Below are positions 15,793 to 19,950 of a stretch of DNA of 19,950 nt, piece after piece. How positions within the stretch are numbered: position 1 is the first letter of the stretch; each line of letters begins with the position of its first letter. A program made the translations under genes and the position numbers. The DNA is from JBFELO01 sp041552055 (lineage in GTDB: Bacteria > Acidobacteriota > Thermoanaerobaculia > Thermoanaerobaculales > Sulfomarinibacteraceae). Location: assembly GCA_041552055.1 (NCBI GenBank), contig JBFELO010000088.1:1-19950 (forward strand), in the 5' to 3' direction. The notes under the pieces are model-generated. The model had not been told where the DNA came from. It did not search any database and saw nothing but the letters and a program-made list of their open reading frames with translations.

Positions 15793-17823
15793 TTATGCCG
15801 GTGGGAACTGCTCGGTGTACGCCCTGTACCGTCGCAGGATTCTGCGGGTGTAACCCACCGCCCTGCGACAGCGGCACACACCGGCGGAGAATCCCCGGGC
15901 GACCTCGGGATCATCGAGGATCAACATCGCGGTTTCGACGTTCCCGGCCCAGCGATTCGGCTCCAGGCCCATCTGCCGTGCGAGACGTCGCGCATCGAAG
16001 ACATGTCGTGCGCCGACGTTGTAGGACGCGATCGCCAGCGCCACACGATCGGGCAGGTCGAGGTCCGAGAACCTGTCCATCAACCACGCAAGATACCAGG
16101 CGGCCGCCTCGGCGGCTTCGGCCGGGTGGTGTGGATCTTCGACGCCCAGATCCGCCCACACGAACGGCATGAACTGGAAGAGCCCCGCGGAGCCTCCCGG
16201 CCCGACAGCGTCGGGATCGAACTTCGACTCCTCGTACATCAGTGATGCCAGAAGCCTCCAGTCGATGCCGTGCGTTCGCCCCACCCACTGGAGCAGCTCG
16301 TCGTAGGGGGTAAGCGCCCCGGGCGGCACCTCCGGCAGGTGGGGCGGTACGTACTCCTGCCACGACCCGAGATGGGCGCGCGCGAGCAGGGTGGAGAGCC
16401 CTGACACGCGCGCCTGGCGCAAGAAAATGTCGATTTCACGATGGAGCCGCGGTGAGTCTACATTCAAGATCCACACGAGCGGCACGCTCGGGAGTACGGT
16501 GGGTCCCTGCTGCAACTCGCGACGGTGTGCCAGCTCCAACCTCGCGGTGTCAACGTCCACGACCGCGACCTCGGCCTCGCCACGCACGACCTGGAGCAGG
16601 GCGCTGAGCCCGTCCTTGCCCTCACCGGGCGCGCTCGCGTCGATCGTCGGCGTCAGTGGTAACAGACGACACAGGGACGCCACGGGTCGCGAGGCCTTGA
16701 CCGCCACACCGGCCAGGTCTTCCACCGCCGCGGGGGGATCCCGACGACGGGACACCACCGTCACCAGGTCCACAGCGCGGTACGACGAGGTGACGCGGAA
16801 TCGGCCTTCGTCCTCCGGAGCCACCGGCTCGTGCAGCGCTGCCACATCTCCGTGGCCCTGCTCCAACCAGACCATCGGATCGACCCCAGGTGGAGGAATC
16901 GACAGCTCGATGCGCACCCCGATGTGACGGGCGAAGGCGAGTGCCAGGTCGTATTCGAACCCCTCGAGACCACCTCGTTCCACGCTGCAGGTCGTCGGCG
17001 AGTTCCGGGTAATCAGCCGCAACAATCCCTCACGTCGAACCTGATCCAGATCCCGACACGCCGCGGACTGCGCCGTGCGCGCGAGCACCTGCTCGGCGAA
17101 CAGGAAGTCATCCACGGCACGGCGCAACCTCGGGTTGTTCTCACGCAGCGCCCACACCAGAGGATGGCGTTCGACGAGCGGCCCGACCACCCGTAGCTGG
17201 TTTCGACCCCGAGCACGCTCGAGTACGACGGAATCGACCACGGTCGTGTGAATCCGTCCGCGACGCGTGCGATCGAGCAGCTCCTCCAAGGTCACCTCCT
17301 CGGGCACGAATACAATCTGAAGCCCCTCTTCTCGCAACGCGTTGGCCACGCCGGGCAACAGCGCGGACCGCGGCAGGTGGACTTCGCGCCCGGACAGCTC
17401 TCCGAACTGGGCCGGCCAGGCAGCGGGGGTCGCCACCAGAAGATCCTCCACCCAGTCGACCGCCACGGAGGGAGCGGCGCCCGTGGCGAGGAGGGAGGCC
17501 GGCGAGAAACGTGCGGTCGCGATATCTCCACGCCCCTCGATCAACCACGGGATGATCTGATCGTGGCGCGGACACTCCACCAGACGCGCGCGGACATCCA
17601 GTCGCGCCGCGAGCTGCCGCAGCAGCGCCAATTCGTCCACCTGTCCGGAGCTACTCGGCGGCGCGCGGAGGTAACCGGGCCGAACGATCACCCGCAGTTC
17701 GCCGCTGGCACGGATCTGCTCGACATCGCCGGCGCGGCGCGGCTCTACCCGGCACGCGACCGCGGCGAGCATCCCCATCACGAGGCAACCGAGCAGGCTC
17801 CAGCTTCTGCCAGCCACGTCCAA
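15793..17823 (-). CDS. MltF-like lytic murein transglycosylase, lipoprotein with two solute-binding domains
   Basis: A 676-residue periplasmic enzyme that should cleave peptidoglycan glycan strands to 1,6-anhydro products. The signal peptide ends in the lipobox AVAC with lipidated Cys at residue 24. Two tandem family-3 solute-binding (SBP_bac_3-like) domains follow, at about 40-260 (begins ELRVIVRPG) and 265-490 (begins LLRLITRNS). A C-terminal SLT domain follows from about 510, with catalytic E532 in YEESKFDP, then AGLFQFMP and ASYNVGARHV. Known MltF has one solute-binding domain, so this is a doubled form. Start TTG 17823 gives a clean lipoprotein signal and has GGGAAGGG upstream; the frame also opens at ATG 17901, but those 26 residues have no signal character and no ribosome site. 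It is divergent from the membrane protein gene at 18211. Confidence 0.9.
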   Translation of the reverse strand: MDVAGRSWSLLGCLVMGMLAAVACRVEPRRAGDVEQIRASGELRVIVRPGYLRAPPSSSGQVDELALLRQLAARLDVRARLVECPRHDQIIPWLIEGRGDIATARFSPASLLATGAAPSVAVDWVEDLLVATPAAWPAQFGELSGREVHLPRSALLPGVANALREEGLQIVFVPEEVTLEELLDRTRRGRIHTTVVDSVVLERARGRNQLRVVGPLVERHPLVWALRENNPRLRRAVDDFLFAEQVLARTAQSAACRDLDQVRREGLLRLITRNSPTTCSVERGGLEGFEYDLALAFARHIGVRIELSIPPPGVDPMVWLEQGHGDVAALHEPVAPEDEGRFRVTSSYRAVDLVTVVSRRRDPPAAVEDLAGVAVKASRPVASLCRLLPLTPTIDASAPGEGKDGLSALLQVVRGEAEVAVVDVDTARLELAHRRELQQGPTVLPSVPLVWILNVDSPRLHREIDIFLRQARVSGLSTLLARAHLGSWQEYVPPHLPEVPPGALTPYDELLQWVGRTHGIDWRLLASLMYEESKFDPDAVGPGGSAGLFQFMPFVWADLGVEDPHHPAEAAEAAAWYLAWLMDRFSDLDLPDRVALAIASYNVGARHVFDARRLARQMGLEPNRWAGNVETAMLILDDPEVARGFSAGVCRCRRAVGYTRRILRRYRAYTEQFPPA

Positions 17824-18210
17824 GATGGTGCCCTTCCCTGCCGTTTGGTCGCAACACATGCGGGTTGAAATAGTGACGAGCGATGTCTTCCCGCGCATCA
17901 TAACCCGGACCGACGAAGACGTTCCCGGCCACGTCTACCGCCTCCCGCCTCCCTCGGACGTGTCGGTCCTGGGACCTTTTCACGTTCCCGTGCCCGTGCC
18001 CGTTCCCGAAAGACCGACCCATTCGAGTCTTTGTTTCGTCCAACTGGAAGTCCTGCAGTTTTTCGATTTCTCGAGAAAGACCTTCCGGTTACGGGAACGA
18101 TTAAGACCCACTGGTGGGGATTGCTGCGGCGAGCATGTCTCAGAAGCCGCCGGCGGCAGCCGGCGGTGGGGTAACATGCTGAAGAGTCCAGGCGACCACG
18201 GGAGGCGGAC
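17824..18210. other. Divergent intergenic region with repeats and palindromes
   Basis: A 387-nt gap with no convincing gene. It holds a hexamer array 17983-18008 (cgttcc, cgtgcc, cgtgcc, cgttcc), a short reverse copy ACGGGAACG at 18091-18099, the perfect palindromes TTTCTCGAGAAA (18067-18078) and GCCGCCGGCGGC (18146-18157), and the small dyad GGTCC-TG-GGACC (17965-17976). Promoters for both flanking genes should lie here, but no pair of boxes stands out. Confidence 0.6.
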
Positions 18211-18214
18211 CTGA
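18176..18214 (+). CDS. Possible 12-codon upstream ORF
   Basis: ATG at 18176 reads MLKSPGDHGRRT and stops at a TGA that overlaps the proposed CTG start of the next gene (CTGA). Ribosomes ending here could re-initiate on the membrane protein gene. It is short and unsupported by any family. Confidence 0.25.
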   Translation: MLKSPGDHGRRT

Positions 18215-19404
18215 ACGAGAGGAACGACCACACGAGTGAGCCCGACCTCCGGCCAGTCATCTTCCGTCTACGGGAGATCCAACGCAAGTGTCAGTCCCTG
18301 GGCACTCGCAACGAGGAGGTCGAGGCGAGCGCCCTCCGGCTCGACTCGATCATCGAGCTGTTGGAAGGGGTTTCCGACGGAGACGCCGACGGCCCCGATT
18401 ATCTCGCCCTGGCCGGCCAGCTGTTTCCGGTCGCGCGGCTGTTCGAGTCCCTCGGGTTCATGTCGATCTCCAGGGAGCTCGGCTACGTGGAGCGGGTCCT
18501 CACGGAGTTCTCGCCCGCGGACCCGGAGCGACCCGCGGTGGCACCCACCGCTGCCCCGGTGACGGCCGAACGCGTGCCATACGATTCACCTGGAGATGCT
18601 CTCCTCGACCGGGAGCCAGACGCCGCTGACGAGGCCCTGCCTCACAGCGTGCGCGACCGGCTCAGGATCCCGAAACCGGTGGGCGTGATGCTCTTTGTAC
18701 TGTTGCTGGTGATTCTCGGCAGCATCCTGATCATTCGCTGGCACGACGTACGTCAGCGCCGCACGGCTCTCGAATCGGCTCCGGTGGTCATCGAGCAGAC
18801 ACCGTCTCCATCTGTTCCGACCCCCTCGCCCACCCCCCGTGTCGTGGCGTCACCGACGCCCACCCGCGCCGAAGAGCTCGCGGATCTGATCGGACAGGCC
18901 AGGCTCGCGCTCCAGGAGGGCGATCTCGACCGGGCCATCAGCCTGGTTTCCTCTGCGGCACTGCTTGATATCGGAAGCTCGTCGGTGATCGACACTGCGC
19001 AGGGCATCGTCAGCGCGTTGATCGCCAGATCCGACGCCGTGGCTGCGGAGGGAGATTGGGAACAGGAACAGCAGTTGCTGGATCGAGCCAGGGAGCTGTC
19101 GGTCCGCTTCGGCTTTCCCGCCGCGCCGATCGACAGCGCGGCCCGCCGGCACGCATCGATCATCCGTTTCGAGACGATCCGTCCCGATGACATCTCCTCG
19201 ATCCTGGCTGCCAAGGGGAGAAGGGCAAGGGTCTACCTCGAGGGCGGGAGCGTGGAGGAGGGCCGGATTCGCGGGGTGAGTGGCCCGAGCCTCGAGCTGG
19301 ACCAGTCCACCAAGGTCGGGGGCGGCTTTCGCGGCGGCGAGGTGCGTTACGTCGAGCCGATCCACCTGGATCTGATCACCGAGATCAGGGTGTACGAGGA
19401 TTGA
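18211..19404 (+). CDS. Single-pass membrane protein of unknown function, probable CTG start
   Basis: A 397-residue protein, not recognised. The N-terminal cytoplasmic part is helical (about 12-100, including DLRPVIFRLREIQRKCQ). A single membrane helix (about 157-175) is followed by a Pro/Ser/Thr linker (about 195-217), a helical segment (about 218-320) with a TPR-like pattern ending near LDRARELSVRFG, and a beta-rich C-terminus (about 340-397) rich in Gly and Val. The C-terminal half is probably outside the membrane. No ATG, GTG or TTG lies in frame between the upstream TAA (18172) and TTG 18361. Coding-like sequence clearly precedes 18361, and GGAGG lies 5 nt before CTG 18211, so CTG is the best start. 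If TTG 18361 is used, the protein is 347 residues and loses a conserved-looking helix. Confidence 0.78.
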   Translation: MNERNDHTSEPDLRPVIFRLREIQRKCQSLGTRNEEVEASALRLDSIIELLEGVSDGDADGPDYLALAGQLFPVARLFESLGFMSISRELGYVERVLTEFSPADPERPAVAPTAAPVTAERVPYDSPGDALLDREPDAADEALPHSVRDRLRIPKPVGVMLFVLLLVILGSILIIRWHDVRQRRTALESAPVVIEQTPSPSVPTPSPTPRVVASPTPTRAEELADLIGQARLALQEGDLDRAISLVSSAALLDIGSSSVIDTAQGIVSALIARSDAVAAEGDWEQEQQLLDRARELSVRFGFPAAPIDSAARRHASIIRFETIRPDDISSILAAKGRRARVYLEGGSVEEGRIRGVSGPSLELDQSTKVGGGFRGGEVRYVEPIHLDLITEIRVYED

Positions 19405-19804
19405 GGGGGTGAGGGGGTGAGGGCCCCCACCCTCCCGGATGTCAGATACCAGATAACAGATGCCGGCCGCGGGATGCTGGATGCTTGATGCTGGACTTGT
19501 CCCGGCGTAGCCGGAGGCGAAGCCGGATCCCCCACCCGCCTGAACCCGAGCCCGAGCCCGTGACCGTTACCGTTACCGACGACAGGGACTATCCGCCGCC
19601 CGCCCAGGAGCAGAGAGCAAGGAACACGGAACAAGGAGCAGGGCCCCCACCCACCCGCTCTTCGTCTTCGTCTTCGTCCACCTCCGCCCAGGGCATGAGG
19701 GCGTGGGGGCGTGGGGCATGAAAACGACCGAGTGTCGCCCTCGTCATCCTCATCGTCATCGACCACCGCCCTACCCGTCGCTGGTCCCTGGTCGCTGGTC
19801 GCTT
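19402..19804. repeat. Island of degenerate 6-, 7- and 8-nt tandem repeats
   Basis: A gene-free stretch composed of different short arrays. Octamers tgaggggg: 19402-19423, starting on the stop codon of the upstream gene. Heptamers cagatan: 19443-19462. Heptamers gatgctg: 19473-19493. A REP-like double stem around CCGGCGTAGCCGG: 19502-19526. Hexamers GNNNCC: 19542-19583. Heptamers ga(g/a)cann: 19608-19642. Hexamers cttcgt: 19660-19677. Hexamers atcntc: 19740-19763. Heptamers gtcgctg: 19777-19804. No ORF here looks coding. It resembles the short tandemly repeated repetitive (STRR) sequences of cyanobacteria in style. Confidence 0.75.
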
Positions 19805-19829
19805 GACCTGGTGGCGTCCTGGTATAGGT

Positions 19830-19859
19830 TGACACCTGAGAGGAGGTTCGAGGGTGTCA
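19830..19859 (+). promoter_or_regulatory. Inverted repeat sequestering the transposase start codon
   Basis: TGACACC (19830-19836) pairs with GGTGTCA (19853-19859), which contains the GTG start codon. The GAGAGGAGG ribosome site is in the 16-nt loop. Such a hairpin in read-through RNA could limit transposase translation, as known for several insertion sequences. Confidence 0.4.
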
Positions 19860-19950
19860 CAGCAAGTGATGAGGTACAGTGAGGCGTTCAAGCAGCAGGT
19901 GGTGGACGAGCTGGAGAGAGGGCGTTTTGGGAGTTCACACGAGGCAGCCC
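19854..19950 (+). CDS. IS3-family transposase OrfA (N-terminal part only)
   Basis: The first 32 codons of a transposase cut by the right edge. The N-terminal MRYSEAFKQQVVDELERGRF block is typical of the helix-turn-helix DNA-binding OrfA of IS3-family elements. GTG 19854 is the likely start, with GAGGAGG about 10 nt upstream; an in-frame ATG is at 19869. The OrfB integrase with the DDE triad should follow outside the window. Confidence 0.85.
   Translation, partial: MSQQVMRYSEAFKQQVVDELERGRFGSSHEAA

Larger units (their letters stand above)
19820..19950 (+). mobile_element. Left end of an IS3-family insertion sequence, truncated by window edge
   Basis: The AT-richer TGGTATAGGTTGACACC from 19820 just before the transposase start is a plausible left terminal inverted repeat beginning with TG. 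The right end is outside the window, so the boundary cannot be confirmed. Confidence 0.5.

Noticed and set aside
17965..17980. GGTCC-TG-GGACC followed by TTTT as a terminator
   Set aside because: The stem is too short and no plus-strand gene ends upstream, so there is nothing for it to terminate.
19402..19804. CRISPR array
   Set aside because: Units are only 6-8 nt, degenerate and directly adjacent; there are no long identical repeats with unique spacers and no cas genes.

Overview
The window comes from a high-GC bacterium. Its genes are dense and GC-rich, start at ATG, GTG, TTG and possibly CTG, and include a very large multihaem c-type cytochrome, a NapC/NirT-type cytochrome and a malonyl-CoA decarboxylase. 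With degenerate short-repeat islands between genes, this suggests an anaerobically respiring lineage, perhaps an Acidobacteriota (Thermoanaerobaculia-like) or deltaproteobacterial-type organism. That placement is inference; no rRNA or marker gene is present.

Region 1 (1-8281), acyl-CoA and lipid theme. Three genes lie on the minus strand: malonyl-CoA decarboxylase (3171-1828), a membrane-anchored alpha/beta hydrolase 14 nt behind it, and, after a 200-nt gap carrying an inverted REP-like pair, a short-chain dehydrogenase that runs off the left edge. Across a 67-nt divergent region with a perfect palindrome, the plus strand carries a small unknown protein and then a 1594-residue fusion: AMP-forming acyl-CoA ligase, helical middle, a kinase/aminoglycoside-phosphotransferase-like segment, and a C-terminal GNAT acetyltransferase. 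The fusion and the decarboxylase both act on, or resemble enzymes of, acyl-CoA thioesters.

Region 2 (8338-14344), electron transport. A stand-alone CheY-like receiver protein is followed by two divergently transcribed respiratory cytochromes. One is a 1046-residue protein with 23 CXXCH haem sites fused to a b-type cytochrome membrane domain. The other is a 489-residue NapC/NirT-like protein with five CXXCH and one CX3CH. A near-consensus sigma70-type promoter drives the 23-haem gene. The 23-haem protein is built from four gap-free copies of a 63-residue triheme cassette plus a larger exact-offset duplication. A CoA-binding (YccU-like) protein closes the region.

Region 3 (14345-19950), envelope proteins, repeats and an insertion sequence. 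It holds an unknown protein with a possible HEPN-like N-terminus and a hexamer-repeat-encoded Pro/Glu linker, an MltF-like lytic transglycosylase with two solute-binding domains, and an unknown single-pass membrane protein that probably starts at CTG. Intergenic islands at 15671-15761, 17983-18008 and 19402-19804 consist of degenerate 6-, 7- and 8-nt tandem repeats. The last island leads directly into the start of an IS3-family transposase cut by the right edge.
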